The notes: a model not told the origin generated them from the letters alone. Counted from the stretch's first letter, positions 43,438 to 53,326 are shown. The stretch is 64,000 bases of DNA from Paenibacillus glacialis (GCF_001637205.1 NZ_LVJH01000007.1:248001-312000), one strand, 5' to 3'. Program-made: numbers and translations.

Positions 43438-46164
43438 ATGAAGTCCAAACGTAATCATTCTATAAACTCTAAAAAGGTAGTATCTGCGGTGCTTGTAAGT
43501 ATGGTAGCCTTAAGCTCAGGAACCGCGGCCTTTGCTGCAGAGGCAACATCTCTTGTCTCGAATCAATCTGTCACTTCAAGTAGCATATTTAGTGATGTGA
43601 AGAGTGGATTCTTTGCTGAAAAGCATATTTATAAATTAGCTGCTCAAGGTATTCTCTTGGGTGATAAAGGTTTGTTTAGACCAAATGATGGTGTAACACA
43701 ACAGGAAGCTGTAACGATGGCCATTCGTTTCATGAATATCCAGAACCAAATGAACTCAGGTGCAGCTGTAACATGGCCTACTAACTTTACAGTCGGTAAC
43801 TATTTCAAACCCTATGTCACACTAGCATTTCAGAAGAAATTGTTGGATACAAAACACGTAAGTGATGATGCCAAAGCGAAAACTACTTGGGGCGAGAAGA
43901 AAGCAAACCGGGAATGGATCGCTGAATTGTTAGTTCGTGCTATTGGTAAGGAAGCTGAGGCTAATTTATCCGCGAATAAAGCTACAAGTTTCGCGGATAA
44001 CAGTAAAATTTCTGCATCTAAGCTTGGATATGTGAACGCTGCTATCGAAATGGGATTAACAAAAGGGATAGAAGGTAATCGATTCGATCCGCTCGGATCT
44101 GTGACGCGTGCGCAACTAGCGACTTTCTTCAGTCGTGGTGAAGCGTTCATGGATACGCAATATGCAAGTGCTACAGAAGGTATTGTTACAGCATTGAGTG
44201 ACAAATCGATCAGTTTATTTGCTAACGGTAGTGTTCGTAATTATTCTCTAAATAATGCAACGTCATATTACACTAGCACTTCAGATACGAAGATTGCATT
44301 AACTGATGTGAAATTATACTCAAAAGTTATGGTTATTGAGAATAGCAGCAAGGCAGTGTATGTTGAAGTTACGGATCCAAAAGAACAATTAGAGAATATT
44401 GAAACAACTTTTGAACGTCTGTTCCCTGGGAATTCATTAGGGGTTTCCAATAATACTGCATTTGCTTCATATACGTATGATAGCAACACTCTTTTCCAAG
44501 ACGTAAATGGGAATAAGATTGAACCAAAAGATTTAACTGCTGGCAGCCAAATTATCATTAAACGTGAGAATTTCACTGCGAATAAGAGTATTGTCATGGT
44601 TCAAGTGAAAACGGGTGTCGTTAATAAGAACGAAACAGGGACATTGGAAAAAGTAGAGATCAATTCCAAGTCTGTGAGTATTAAAAATACACTGGGTACA
44701 ACGGAGAGTTACAAATGGGATGACCGTTTAATCGTTCGTTATCAGAATGAAATTCTGACCCCTGCGGAATTGCAAAATGGCTCTACGATTAAATATACTG
44801 TTCAGAACAATATCATTCAGTCTATTGAAGTAACTCAAGCTGTTGAACGGACACTTCGTGGATCGATTTATGAAGTCGGACCGAATGGTACTACTCTTAC
44901 CTATAAGAGAGATGGTGGTTCATTGGATGTGAAACTCCTGTCTGATAAGCCTGAGATTGTAATCAAAGGGATAGATAAACCAGTAATATCCGATCTTATT
45001 GGCGATAAGACTGCTGGTGATCAAGTAGAGTTGACGTTGGACTCGAAGGAATTAGTTACGAAGATTGTTGTCTTGAATAGACAAATGGAACAAAAACCTG
45101 CTTCTACGGTTGTATCCTATGATGCGAAGACTAAATTGTTGACTGTTCTAGATGCCAATAAAAAGCCATTTGTAGTTACGTTAGATGACAAGACTAATCT
45201 AATCTACAATTCAAACACGCCAACATTAGCAGGTATGGAATCACTCTTAACAAGCACTCGTAAAGTCAATCTTAGCTATATTAGTAATCGTGCGTTATCT
45301 CTTGAAGTCGTGTATAAATATGATGGTACGGTTACAGCGGTAGATACCGTTAATAAAAAAATAACGGTTCAAGCGAATGGCGAACAAAGTATTACGGTTC
45401 CTTATTCGAATCCAACGATTGAGATGTATGGTAAGAGCAACTTAAATATTTCAGATGTGAAGGTAGGAAGTTCTGTATCACTTGTATTATCGAATAATCA
45501 AGATAGTATACAAAAGATTCAATTAAATTCTGTTATCCAATTTGAGATTGTATCTGTTGACCTCGCAGCCAATCGGATTATTGTGAAATCAGAAGGAGTT
45601 ACGAGTCAAATGTATCTAGATAAAACAGTAATTATTGGAGATAGCGGACAATCTCTGAGAATTTCTGATTTGCAAGTAGGTAATATTTTAAATGTGACTT
45701 TAAGTGGTAACACAGCTACTACTGTGCAAAATATTAAATTGTTGACGGGTCAAGTTCTTGCTGTAGATACAAAAACTGCGAGTGTTACTGTCAAAGATTA
45801 TAATGGCAGCACCGAAGTCTTGAAAGCTAATTCGGCCGTTAAAGTTGTCCGCGCAGGAAGCATTAACACAAACTTAAGTAGCCTAGCACCACAAGATCGT
45901 GTTGAAATTCGTAAAGATGTGGATGGAACTACGATCATCAAAGTGTTAAGTTCTGTGAACCGCGAGTTCTGGAAATATGAAAGTTCTACGAGAGAATTTT
46001 TTGTGAAACGACAATATACATCAGAGAATAATCGTTATATTTTATCTCCAAACGTATATATTCACCAAGGTGACACGACATTGCTCGTGCAATCTCTTAA
46101 AGAAAATGATAATATTGTAGTGTATATAAACAATGATGTGATTGTGGAAGTACAGAAACCGTAA
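43438..46164 (+). CDS. S-layer homology (SLH) domain protein
   Basis: Secreted wall-associated protein of 908 residues. Signal peptide 1-34 (AFAAEA), then SLH motifs: FSDVKSGFFAEKHIYKLAAQ near 51 with GLFRPNDGVTQQEAVTMAI, a middle divergent SLH (about 120-180), and a third with AIEMGLTKGIEGNRFDP near 202 and VTRAQLATFFSRGE. SLH domains bind pyruvylated wall polymer. The remaining ~660 residues are beta-rich and repetitive, with recurring VDxxxKxITV-type strands and no enzymatic motif. Start ATG behind AGAGAGGGG. It ends in a strong terminator. Confidence 0.93.
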   Translation: MKSKRNHSINSKKVVSAVLVSMVALSSGTAAFAAEATSLVSNQSVTSSSIFSDVKSGFFAEKHIYKLAAQGILLGDKGLFRPNDGVTQQEAVTMAIRFMNIQNQMNSGAAVTWPTNFTVGNYFKPYVTLAFQKKLLDTKHVSDDAKAKTTWGEKKANREWIAELLVRAIGKEAEANLSANKATSFADNSKISASKLGYVNAAIEMGLTKGIEGNRFDPLGSVTRAQLATFFSRGEAFMDTQYASATEGIVTALSDKSISLFANGSVRNYSLNNATSYYTSTSDTKIALTDVKLYSKVMVIENSSKAVYVEVTDPKEQLENIETTFERLFPGNSLGVSNNTAFASYTYDSNTLFQDVNGNKIEPKDLTAGSQIIIKRENFTANKSIVMVQVKTGVVNKNETGTLEKVEINSKSVSIKNTLGTTESYKWDDRLIVRYQNEILTPAELQNGSTIKYTVQNNIIQSIEVTQAVERTLRGSIYEVGPNGTTLTYKRDGGSLDVKLLSDKPEIVIKGIDKPVISDLIGDKTAGDQVELTLDSKELVTKIVVLNRQMEQKPASTVVSYDAKTKLLTVLDANKKPFVVTLDDKTNLIYNSNTPTLAGMESLLTSTRKVNLSYISNRALSLEVVYKYDGTVTAVDTVNKKITVQANGEQSITVPYSNPTIEMYGKSNLNISDVKVGSSVSLVLSNNQDSIQKIQLNSVIQFEIVSVDLAANRIIVKSEGVTSQMYLDKTVIIGDSGQSLRISDLQVGNILNVTLSGNTATTVQNIKLLTGQVLAVDTKTASVTVKDYNGSTEVLKANSAVKVVRAGSINTNLSSLAPQDRVEIRKDVDGTTIIKVLSSVNREFWKYESSTREFFVKRQYTSENNRYILSPNVYIHQGDTTLLVQSLKENDNIVVYINNDVIVEVQKP

Positions 46165-46193
46165 TCTGCTTTGGGAATGGTCATGAAATACAC

Positions 46194-46237
46194 CGTCTTG
46201 ATACGGGAGGTACTTCCTGTATCAAGACGTTTTTTTT
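46194..46237 (+). terminator. Rho-independent terminator between the SLH gene and nth
   Basis: CGTCTTGATAC (46194-46204) pairs perfectly with GTATCAAGACG (46219-46229), followed by eight T. It lies 29 bp after the SLH stop and only 16 bp before the nth start. Confidence 0.92.
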
Positions 46238-46253
46238 GCAGGAGGAATTCATC

Positions 46254-46928
46254 ATGAAGTCTGAAACGGTACGCCATATTCTGGATACAATGCATGATAT
46301 GTTTCCTGAGGCGCATTGTGAATTGGTCCACGGTAACGCTTTTGAATTGACGATTGCGGTACTTCTCTCTGCTCAATGTACAGATGAGACGGTAAATAAG
46401 GTTACTAAAGATTTGTTTCAAAAGTACAGATCACCTAGTGATTATATCGCGGTTCCGCTTGAAGAACTGGAGCAGGATATTCGACGAATTGGACTTTTTC
46501 GCAATAAGGCCAAGCATATTCATAATTTATGTAATATGGTGATAGAACAATTTGATGGTGATGTTCCTAAAACACTTGAACAATTGGTATTGCTACCAGG
46601 AGTGGGGCGTAAGACAGCAAATGTGGTCGTGTCTAATGCTTTTGGAGTGCCTGCCATCGCGGTAGACACCCATGTGGAGCGGGTATCCAAACGTCTGGGA
46701 TTGACAGGATGGAATGATTCCGTACTTGAAGTGGAAAAGAAGCTGATGAAGAAAATTCCGCGGGATGAATGGACGGAGACTCATCATCGACTTATTTTTT
46801 TTGGTCGCTATCATTGCAAGGCTCAGAATCCACAGTGCCAAATTTGTCCGCTTCTTGATGTATGTCGTGAAGGCAAAAAACGTATGAAGACGACCCAAAT
46901 CAGGAAAGATAAAGAGAATATAGGATAG
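46254..46928 (+). CDS. nth: Endonuclease III
   Basis: Base-excision DNA glycosylase/AP lyase of 224 residues for oxidised pyrimidines. Helix-hairpin-helix LPGVGRKTANVVVSNAFG near 111-128 with the catalytic lysine in GRKTAN, the catalytic Asp in AVDTHVERVSKRLG near 134, and the C-terminal [4Fe-4S] loop CKAQNPQCQICPLLDVC near 190 (C-x6-C-x2-C-x5-C). The ATG lies behind GCAGGAGG. An upstream TTG in frame is inside the terminator and is rejected. The next small gene overlaps or follows closely. Confidence 0.95.
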   Translation: MKSETVRHILDTMHDMFPEAHCELVHGNAFELTIAVLLSAQCTDETVNKVTKDLFQKYRSPSDYIAVPLEELEQDIRRIGLFRNKAKHIHNLCNMVIEQFDGDVPKTLEQLVLLPGVGRKTANVVVSNAFGVPAIAVDTHVERVSKRLGLTGWNDSVLEVEKKLMKKIPRDEWTETHHRLIFFGRYHCKAQNPQCQICPLLDVCREGKKRMKTTQIRKDKENIG

Positions 46929-46957
46929 TGAACATTAGAGATGGGATGGGATGTCAG

Positions 46958-47230
46958 ATGAAGTGCATATCAGTATACACGAATAATTTCGAAGTATTCT
47001 CAGATATTTTTGAGAATGTTGTGGAAACCGTATTTGAAGAGAACGAAGAGAAGGAAGTGGATGGTATTACGGTCAGCCATTCAGGAGAAGTACCTGATTT
47101 TTATTTGGAGCGTATGTCACAGAAACCAGAAGTCGTGGTTATGAAAGATAAATCACGCGGGGTTACTATTCTTCAACATGGTTCTGTGTTTGAAATATTG
47201 ATGCCTGATCTTGAGACTGTATTGGCTTAG
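46958..47230 (+). CDS. Small conserved-looking protein of unknown function
   Basis: Protein of 90 residues from the ATG of MKCISVYTNNFEVFSDIF; an in-frame GTG at 46928 overlapping the nth stop would add ten residues. It is acidic in the middle (EENEEKEVDG) and mixed alpha/beta, with PDFYLERMSQKPEVVVMKD and VTILQHGSVFEILMP in the second half. No signal peptide or membrane segment. I do not recognise a named family, though I believe similar short proteins occur near nth in Paenibacillus. It ends 50 bp before a strong terminator. Confidence 0.65.
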   Translation: MKCISVYTNNFEVFSDIFENVVETVFEENEEKEVDGITVSHSGEVPDFYLERMSQKPEVVVMKDKSRGVTILQHGSVFEILMPDLETVLA

Positions 47231-47278
47231 GTTCATAGCACATATATACACGATGCTTTAACTGCATGGTGTTGTCGA

Positions 47279-47315
47279 ATAAAACCGAAGGAATTCCTTC
47301 GGTTTTATTTTTTTT
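47279..47315 (+). terminator. Rho-independent terminator after the nth operon
   Basis: A fully palindromic stem, ATAAAACCGAAGG with CCTTCGGTTTTAT around AATT (47279-47308), runs into a long T tract. It closes the nth unit. Confidence 0.93.
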
Positions 47316-47407
47316 GCAAAGGGAAGGGATTTCGTTAAGAGCACTGAAATGTTAATATGAAAATAGGTTATTGCAATGAGATAGATCACAAGGGAGAGAA
47401 CAGATCC

Positions 47408-50400
47408 ATGATGGTAGCGACAGCGAGCAACAAGAAGAATGAATTGGCATTTTTGGAAGCGCTCAAGAGTCAACTTTCAACTTGGGGAGATGCAAAAGCA
47501 ACAGATACAATCGATGATTTAATACATAAGGAACAATCTGGTGAATTAACGATCGCGTGGTGTGGTCATTTCTCTGCCGGGAAATCGAGTCTAATCAATG
47601 CATTATGCGGCATGAAGGTATTACCTTCTGGACCCGTACCAACGAGTGCGAATGTGGTTACGATTCGAAATGGGTCAGCACGAGCGCTTATATATTCGCA
47701 AGATGATGTAAAAGTACCGATGGAAGTAACGACGGATGAATTAAATGAATATTGCACAAACGGTGGTTCCTATTCTTCTGTAGAAGTATGGGAGCAGATT
47801 CCGTTCCTCGGATCAGATGGTGTACTTATGGATACCCCAGGTGTAGATTCTACAGATGATGGACATAAGAAGGCTACACACTCTGCACTTCACTTGGCAG
47901 ATGTCGTTCTATATGTGATGGATTACAATCATGTTCAATCGGAGAATAACTTGGTATTTGCAAAAAGCCTGTCTGATTGGGGAAAGCCACTGTATCTCAT
48001 TGTGAATCAAATTGATAAACATCGCGAACAGGAATTATCTTTTCAATCTTATCGGGATGAAGTCATTACAGCGTTCGAACGCTGGCAGGTCCAATATGTT
48101 GGGCTCATGTTCAGTTCATTGAAAGAAGCGGATCATCCGTATAACCAATATGACAGTCTGAAAGAATTAATTACGGGGTTAATAGGGAAGAAGAAGGAGT
48201 TAGTGCGATACAGTGTTTCTTGTTCGGCTAATCACGTAGCGGACGATCATATACTCCAATTTGGAGCCTCGCTTGCAGAAGAAAAGGAACGTCTTCTAGA
48301 ACAACTGGGCGGGTTAGAACAATTGGCCCGGATGGAAGATGAGAAGTTGTCATTGGTTCAGGAACAGGATCAGCTCCGGGGGCTTATACAGTATGAAAGG
48401 GCAACGTTACGGAAGGATATCAATGCTATTTTGGATAATGCTAATCTTATGCCTGCAGAAATACGGGAGTTGGCTTATGATTTCGTGGAAAGTCGAAAGC
48501 CAGGATTTAAGAAGGGGTTATGGTTAGCTGGGAATAAGACACGCGTCGAGCAAGAACAGAGACAAGACATATTTCTTCAAAAGCTTCAGGAACAAGTCTC
48601 ATCGCAGGTCGAATGGCATGTACGACAGTTAGTAGCTACTTGGGCTGACAAGCATCATCTTTGGAGTGATGAGTGGCAGAGGGAAATGGATTTGTTCATT
48701 CCATCCATTGATGAAGAAGTCATTTATAAGACAGTTCAGACCGATGCTGTACTATCAGGAGAGTATGTTCTGAACTATTGTCGAAGTGTAGCTGAACAGA
48801 TTAAAGTCCAATATCGACGTAGCATAACAGAGTTCACAGAGCAGCTTCTGCTGCTCTTGGAGGAGGGGGCTGCGCGCGAGCTGCAGCGCTTAAGCTTTGC
48901 GATGGCCGACTTGGAGCAACAGTCGGCGCAAGGCTCCCGCTACGCTGCGCTTGAGCGGGAGGAAGTCGCGCGTGCGCAAGCTTTAGCTGAGCTGCTGCCG
49001 CCGCGCGTAAGCCTCACCCCCGGCCTCCTGCCGGCGGTGAGGCCCCTAGGGCCGCCCGCTCCTGCGGTGGCGGCCGAGGCGGGCGCGCTTGCGCCCGCGC
49101 AAGTTCTTGCCCCGCCGCACAGCGGTAGCGGGGCACACCTGCGCGGCGGCGCGGCCTCAGGCCGCCGCCAGCGGCTAGCAGATGCGGCAGCACAGTTGCA
49201 CGGTGCTGCCGCGCTGCTTGCGAAGTACCCCGCGATGGCATCCGCCGCGCGGGGAATCCGTGAACGTGCCGCTGCGCTTGAAGGCGGCACGTTCACGCTG
49301 GCGCTGTTCGGAGCTTTCAGCGCCGGTAAGTCTTCCTTCGCTAACGCGTTGCTTGGCGAAGATGTGCTACCGGTATCGCCGCATCCGACCACGGCGGCTA
49401 TTAATCGTATTCTTGCACCTCATGATGACTTTAAACATGGAACAGCACAGGTGGTCATGAAGTCCCGTGAGACGCTAATGGAAGATCTGAGGATATCATT
49501 CTCGATCCTCCATTTAGGTGAGCCAGATCTCAATCACTGGAGTGATGCTGTACACGAATTAACATCAGAGGGGATACATCCCGCAGGATTACCTCATTAT
49601 GGGTTCTTGAAGGCCGCTTGCGCTGGGTGGGTGGAAGCCGAAGGGATACTAGGCACGATGCAAACCGTAGACCTTACACAATATCGCTCTTTTGTAGCAG
49701 ACGAGACGAAGTCTTGTTTTGTTGAACGGATAGATTTGTTCTACAGTTGTGAACTAACGGAACAGGGCATTATTCTGGTGGATACGCCAGGAGCGGATTC
49801 ACTGCATGCACGTCATACAGGTGTAACTTTTCAATATATGAAACACGCCGATGCACTGGTGTTCGTCACGTATTATAATCATGCCTTTTCTAAAGGAGAT
49901 CGACAATTCCTTTCCCAGTTAGGAAGAGTGAAAGACAGCTTTGCACTGGATAAAATGTTCTTTATTATCAACGCTGCAGATCTGGCAGGATCAAGTGACG
50001 AGCTGGAGCAAGTGATTCAACATGTTAAATCCAATTTGCGGAGTAGTGGCATTGCGTCACCTCATATTTATGCCTTATCCAGTATGAATGCTTTAGAAGG
50101 GAAGATCGCAGACAATGAGTCATTGTTGTTATCTTCCGGATTTACAACATTTGAATCATCACTTCATGATTTCGCAGGGAAAGAGCTCCCTGGATTATCT
50201 ATTCAAGCTGCGAGACAAGAGATTACGTCTGCACGTAAGCGTGCAGAAGAGTGGGATCGAATATCCCAGCAAGACGAAGCGACTCGAGGTATACGTCAAC
50301 TTGAGTTGCAGAAGATTTATGCTAAGGCGAAGGAAATGTTAACCGAGTTCACACACGTCTCTGGACAGGATAGAGTCATCGAACAGGAGACGAAAGAATT

Positions 50401-51046
50401 ACTATTCCACGTGCGAAAGCGAATCGATTATAATTTGGCAGCTTTTTTTAATGAAGCATTTCATCCTTCATTATTGCGGGACGGTACGGGATCATTGAAA
50501 GAGATCTTTAGTGATTGTGGTCGTGAGTTAGAACAATCCCTGTTGAGGGAACTAGACCAAGAGCTATGGGCTACTACTTTACGCCTTGAGATAAAGGCGA
50601 AATCAATCCTTCAAGAAGCATCGCAACGCTTCACGGATCACATCAATGCTTTGGACGAAGGATTGTTGCTGTCACCTGTAAAAGAAGAACAGGATTGGAT
50701 GGTTCCTGATCTACAAGGTAGCAAATTCCACAAGACAGTAGAATGGAGTGGACTGTGGTCTACTTTCAAATCACCTAAGTTATTTTTTGAAGGTAAGGGC
50801 CGCGAGAAATTAAAAGGCAGTGTTGAACCGCTGCTAAAAGACAATATTGCAGAAGCTGCAATCGCACAAGAGCCATTACTCTGTGACTTCTATATCCATG
50901 AATTTAGCGTTGCTCTAACACGTCAAGCTTACCTTTTATCTGAGCAATTGTTAGAAAGTCAGAGTGCACTAGAAAGTACACTTCAATTAACGGAAGGACC
51001 CGTAACGTGGCTAGCACTAGCGGAACAATTGAAGGCATATGAATGA
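47408..51046 (+). CDS. dynA: Dynamin-like GTPase with two GTPase heads (DynA type)
   Basis: Membrane-remodelling GTPase of 1212 residues with two dynamin units in one chain, as in Bacillus DynA/YpbR, which protects membranes and aids fusion. Head 1: FSAGKSSLINAL near 54, DTPGVDSTDD near 142, NQIDK near 200. Head 2: FSAGKSSFANALLG near 637, DTPGADS near 791, NAAD near 854. Helical stalks follow each head. Residues about 487-660 are encoded by a GC-rich, palindrome-packed stretch and are Ala/Leu/Pro/Arg-rich. The ATG at 47408 has AAGGGAG 10 bp upstream; an upstream ATG at 47357 lacks a site. Confidence 0.92.
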   Translation: MMVATASNKKNELAFLEALKSQLSTWGDAKATDTIDDLIHKEQSGELTIAWCGHFSAGKSSLINALCGMKVLPSGPVPTSANVVTIRNGSARALIYSQDDVKVPMEVTTDELNEYCTNGGSYSSVEVWEQIPFLGSDGVLMDTPGVDSTDDGHKKATHSALHLADVVLYVMDYNHVQSENNLVFAKSLSDWGKPLYLIVNQIDKHREQELSFQSYRDEVITAFERWQVQYVGLMFSSLKEADHPYNQYDSLKELITGLIGKKKELVRYSVSCSANHVADDHILQFGASLAEEKERLLEQLGGLEQLARMEDEKLSLVQEQDQLRGLIQYERATLRKDINAILDNANLMPAEIRELAYDFVESRKPGFKKGLWLAGNKTRVEQEQRQDIFLQKLQEQVSSQVEWHVRQLVATWADKHHLWSDEWQREMDLFIPSIDEEVIYKTVQTDAVLSGEYVLNYCRSVAEQIKVQYRRSITEFTEQLLLLLEEGAARELQRLSFAMADLEQQSAQGSRYAALEREEVARAQALAELLPPRVSLTPGLLPAVRPLGPPAPAVAAEAGALAPAQVLAPPHSGSGAHLRGGAASGRRQRLADAAAQLHGAAALLAKYPAMASAARGIRERAAALEGGTFTLALFGAFSAGKSSFANALLGEDVLPVSPHPTTAAINRILAPHDDFKHGTAQVVMKSRETLMEDLRISFSILHLGEPDLNHWSDAVHELTSEGIHPAGLPHYGFLKAACAGWVEAEGILGTMQTVDLTQYRSFVADETKSCFVERIDLFYSCELTEQGIILVDTPGADSLHARHTGVTFQYMKHADALVFVTYYNHAFSKGDRQFLSQLGRVKDSFALDKMFFIINAADLAGSSDELEQVIQHVKSNLRSSGIASPHIYALSSMNALEGKIADNESLLLSSGFTTFESSLHDFAGKELPGLSIQAARQEITSARKRAEEWDRISQQDEATRGIRQLELQKIYAKAKEMLTEFTHVSGQDRVIEQETKELLFHVRKRIDYNLAAFFNEAFHPSLLRDGTGSLKEIFSDCGRELEQSLLRELDQELWATTLRLEIKAKSILQEASQRFTDHINALDEGLLLSPVKEEQDWMVPDLQGSKFHKTVEWSGLWSTFKSPKLFFEGKGREKLKGSVEPLLKDNIAEAAIAQEPLLCDFYIHEFSVALTRQAYLLSEQLLESQSALESTLQLTEGPVTWLALAEQLKAYE
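48868..49361 (+). other. GC-rich island of nested perfect inverted repeats inside the dynamin-like gene
   Basis: About 480 bp of much higher GC than the flanks (83% in 49021-49080) with many exact stem-loops: 8 bp at 48934/48961, 8 bp plus an inner stem at 49011-49043, 5 bp at 49041-49053, 6 bp at 49081-49096, 7 bp at 49109-49134, 6+4 bp at 49145-49169, 10 bp at 49184-49212, 7 bp at 49228-49254, 14 bp at 49259-49297, 6 bp at 49336-49361. The reading frame stays open throughout and encodes the link between the two GTPase units and the start of head 2. Confidence 0.85.
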
Positions 51047-51106
51047 ATGTCTAACTAACATAGCTATCAATGAGTGCTTGCTGACTAGAGAATTCTATGT
51101 TGATCG

Positions 51107-51247
51107 TAGTGAAGAGGACAGAATTGTCATAGAGCAGTGAGGAAATTCACCTTTGCCCCTAAAATGACACCGCAACAGTGTAGATCTTGTTAAATTGCGG
51201 GCAATAGCGATATGGAGAATAATCTGTTCTCGTAACGGTCATTTATG
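51107..51247. repeat. Dispersed ~140-bp intergenic element (family B), copy 2, diverged
   Basis: Aligns end to end by eye with the element at 31301-31440. It opens AGTGAAGAGGACAGAATTGTC (here versus AGCGAAGGGGACGGAATTATC), has the middle landmark TTCACCTTTGC versus TTCGCCTTTGC, and closes with GAATAATCTGTTCTCGTAACGGTCAT versus GATAATCCGTCACCGTAGCGGTCAT (each split here by many substitutions). The inner hairpins are partly lost. It lies just behind the dynamin-like gene. Confidence 0.65.
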
Positions 51248-51319
51248 AGCTCAAGGTAGTGTTTAAGCACTGATATTAGTGTGGATTCATTAAGATTCAC
51301 TTTAAATTTAAACGGTGAA

Positions 51320-51350
51320 GGAGGCGCTTTGATAGCGTTTCCTTTTTTTT
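51320..51350 (+). terminator. Rho-independent terminator downstream of the dynamin-like gene
   Basis: GGAGGCGCT (51320-51328) pairs with AGCGTTTCC (51334-51342) with two G-T pairs, followed by eight T. The rest of the 507-bp gap (51047-51553) holds the family B element and, beyond the terminator, nothing I recognise. Confidence 0.88.
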
Positions 51351-51553
51351 GAGTTGAGTACCCTAGGGATATGGAGGAATTCGCAACATATCATAAAAAA
51401 TTCTTGATTGTTCCCAATAATTGACCGATGGTAGGGGAACGCGCCTGTATATGATGACATATGAACTTTGCCGCCTTCTGAAGACGATGTTAAACTTCAT
51501 TAATATTCACAAATATGACTGAAATGGATCTATGCATCCAAAGGAGGAGAAAC

Positions 51554-53326
51554 ATGAATGTTCTCAGGCAACTAAAAGGCTTCTTCTGGGACAAACGAAG
51601 GTTTTTGTATCTATCGATCCTATGTTTAGCAATTGCTACTGCTTTAGGACTCGTTACGCCCAACCTGCTTCGTATTCTGATTGATGATGTTATTATCCCC
51701 GGGAAGTATGAGAAAGTACCTCTGCTAGCGCTGAGCGTCATCCTTGTTGTTATCCTCAAGGCGATTATGCAGTTTCTAAGTGGGACACTTGGTGGCAGAC
51801 TTGGTAACCATTTGGCCTACCGTTTGCGAAATGCCTGTTATGAGAAGCTACAGTTTTTGTCATTCCGGTATTATGATACAGCGAAGACAGGAGATTTGAT
51901 GTCTCGTCTTACGGGAGACTTAGAGGCTATCCGTAACTTTATCGGTTTCGGTCTTGCACAGTTGATGAATACGATACTCATGGTCACGTTTGGTTCGATT
52001 ATGATGTTCTCCATTCATTGGCAATTAACGTTAATTACGATGATCAGTGTTCCCTTCTTGATTTTTGTGGCGTTGAGATTTGAAGGTCGAATTCATCCAG
52101 CATTTCAAGAAATGCGAATTGCGTTAAGTACATTAACGACGGCTGTTCAAGAGAATGTTACTGGTGTAAGAACAGTTAAATCTTTTGCACGTGAACCTTA
52201 TGAGGTAGAGAAGTTCTCCATTCGTAATGAACGTTATAAGACGAATCAAATCTTCACCTCGACATTATGGAGTCGTTTCTTCCCACTTATGGAATTTTTA
52301 GCTTCTATCAGTGTTGTCCTGTTACTTGCTGTAGGAGGAACCTTTGTTATTAAAGGGTCACTTTCATTAGGAGAATTAATTGCATTCTTTAGCTTAATTT
52401 GGTACATAATTGGTCCTATGTGGGGTATTGGTTATTTAATTAATAACTACACCCAATCGGAAGCTTCGGGAGAACGAGTATTAGAGCTCCTTAATCATCC
52501 CATAGATGTTAAAGACCGTGAAGACGCTAAGGAACTTGTGTCGGAAGAAGTAAAAGGGAATATTACGTTTGAGAACGTTACTTTTGCTTATGGCAATAAG
52601 TTGGCTGCGGTTAAGGATATTAGTTTTGATGCACCAACAGGCTCCGTTATTGGTTTTCTTGGAGGTACAGGTTCAGGTAAATCAACCATCATTCAGTTAC
52701 TTATGCATGCTTATAACGTGAATGAAGGTAGCATTAAGTTAGATGGAGTCGACTTAAGAGATATAACGGTCCATAGTCTACGCAGCCAAATGGCTTCTGT
52801 ATTCCAAGAGACATTCTTGTTCTCATCAAGCATTCAGAATAACATCTCATATGGCTTAAAGGATGTTTCGATGGAAGAAATTATTCGTGCTGCGGAGCTA
52901 GCGAAGGCTCATGAATTTATTATGGAGATGCCTGATGGCTATGATACGGTAGTCGGTGAACGAGGTATGGGTCTATCTGGAGGGCAGAAGCAACGGATCG
53001 CTATTGCGCGTGCACTACTGAAGAATCCTAAAATACTTATTCTTGATGATGCAACGAGCGCGGTCGATATGGAAACAGAGCATGAAATTCAGTCTGGGTT
53101 CCAGGAAGTGATGAAAGGGCGGACAACATTTATAATTGCCCATCGTATCTCCTCCCTACGTCATGCTGATGAAATACTCGTATTGGATGAAGGTAAGGTT
53201 GTACAACGTGGCAACCATGAGCAATTAATTACTGTTCCAGGTCCATACCGAGATGTATACCAAATTCAGTACGCTGATCATATTGCCCGGATACCCAGTG
53301 AAGCAGAAGAGCAGGTGAAATCATGA
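51554..53326 (+). CDS. ABC exporter half-transporter, degenerate-site subunit
   Basis: Protein of 590 residues: six-helix ABC transmembrane domain (about 15-305) then an ATPase domain. Walker A GGTGSGKST near 370, signature LSGGQKQR near 474, Walker B ILILDDATSAVD near 495, H-loop IIAHRIS near 528. The residue after the Walker B Asp is Asp, not the catalytic Glu, so this subunit's own ATP site should be weak. The ATG follows AAAGGAGGAG; an in-frame ATG at 51515 lacks a site. It overlaps the next gene by 4 bp (ATGA), so both halves are made together. Related to YknU/BmrC-type exporters; cargo unknown. Confidence 0.92.
   Translation: MNVLRQLKGFFWDKRRFLYLSILCLAIATALGLVTPNLLRILIDDVIIPGKYEKVPLLALSVILVVILKAIMQFLSGTLGGRLGNHLAYRLRNACYEKLQFLSFRYYDTAKTGDLMSRLTGDLEAIRNFIGFGLAQLMNTILMVTFGSIMMFSIHWQLTLITMISVPFLIFVALRFEGRIHPAFQEMRIALSTLTTAVQENVTGVRTVKSFAREPYEVEKFSIRNERYKTNQIFTSTLWSRFFPLMEFLASISVVLLLAVGGTFVIKGSLSLGELIAFFSLIWYIIGPMWGIGYLINNYTQSEASGERVLELLNHPIDVKDREDAKELVSEEVKGNITFENVTFAYGNKLAAVKDISFDAPTGSVIGFLGGTGSGKSTIIQLLMHAYNVNEGSIKLDGVDLRDITVHSLRSQMASVFQETFLFSSSIQNNISYGLKDVSMEEIIRAAELAKAHEFIMEMPDGYDTVVGERGMGLSGGQKQRIAIARALLKNPKILILDDATSAVDMETEHEIQSGFQEVMKGRTTFIIAHRISSLRHADEILVLDEGKVVQRGNHEQLITVPGPYRDVYQIQYADHIARIPSEAEEQVKS

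Noticed and set aside
48940..49392. Long open frames on the minus strand and in other frames (150, 75 and 92 codons) in the GC-rich island
   Set aside because: High GC removes stop codons from all frames. The peptides are low-complexity Ala/Pro/Ser strings, and the dynamin frame on the plus strand continues with recognisable domains.
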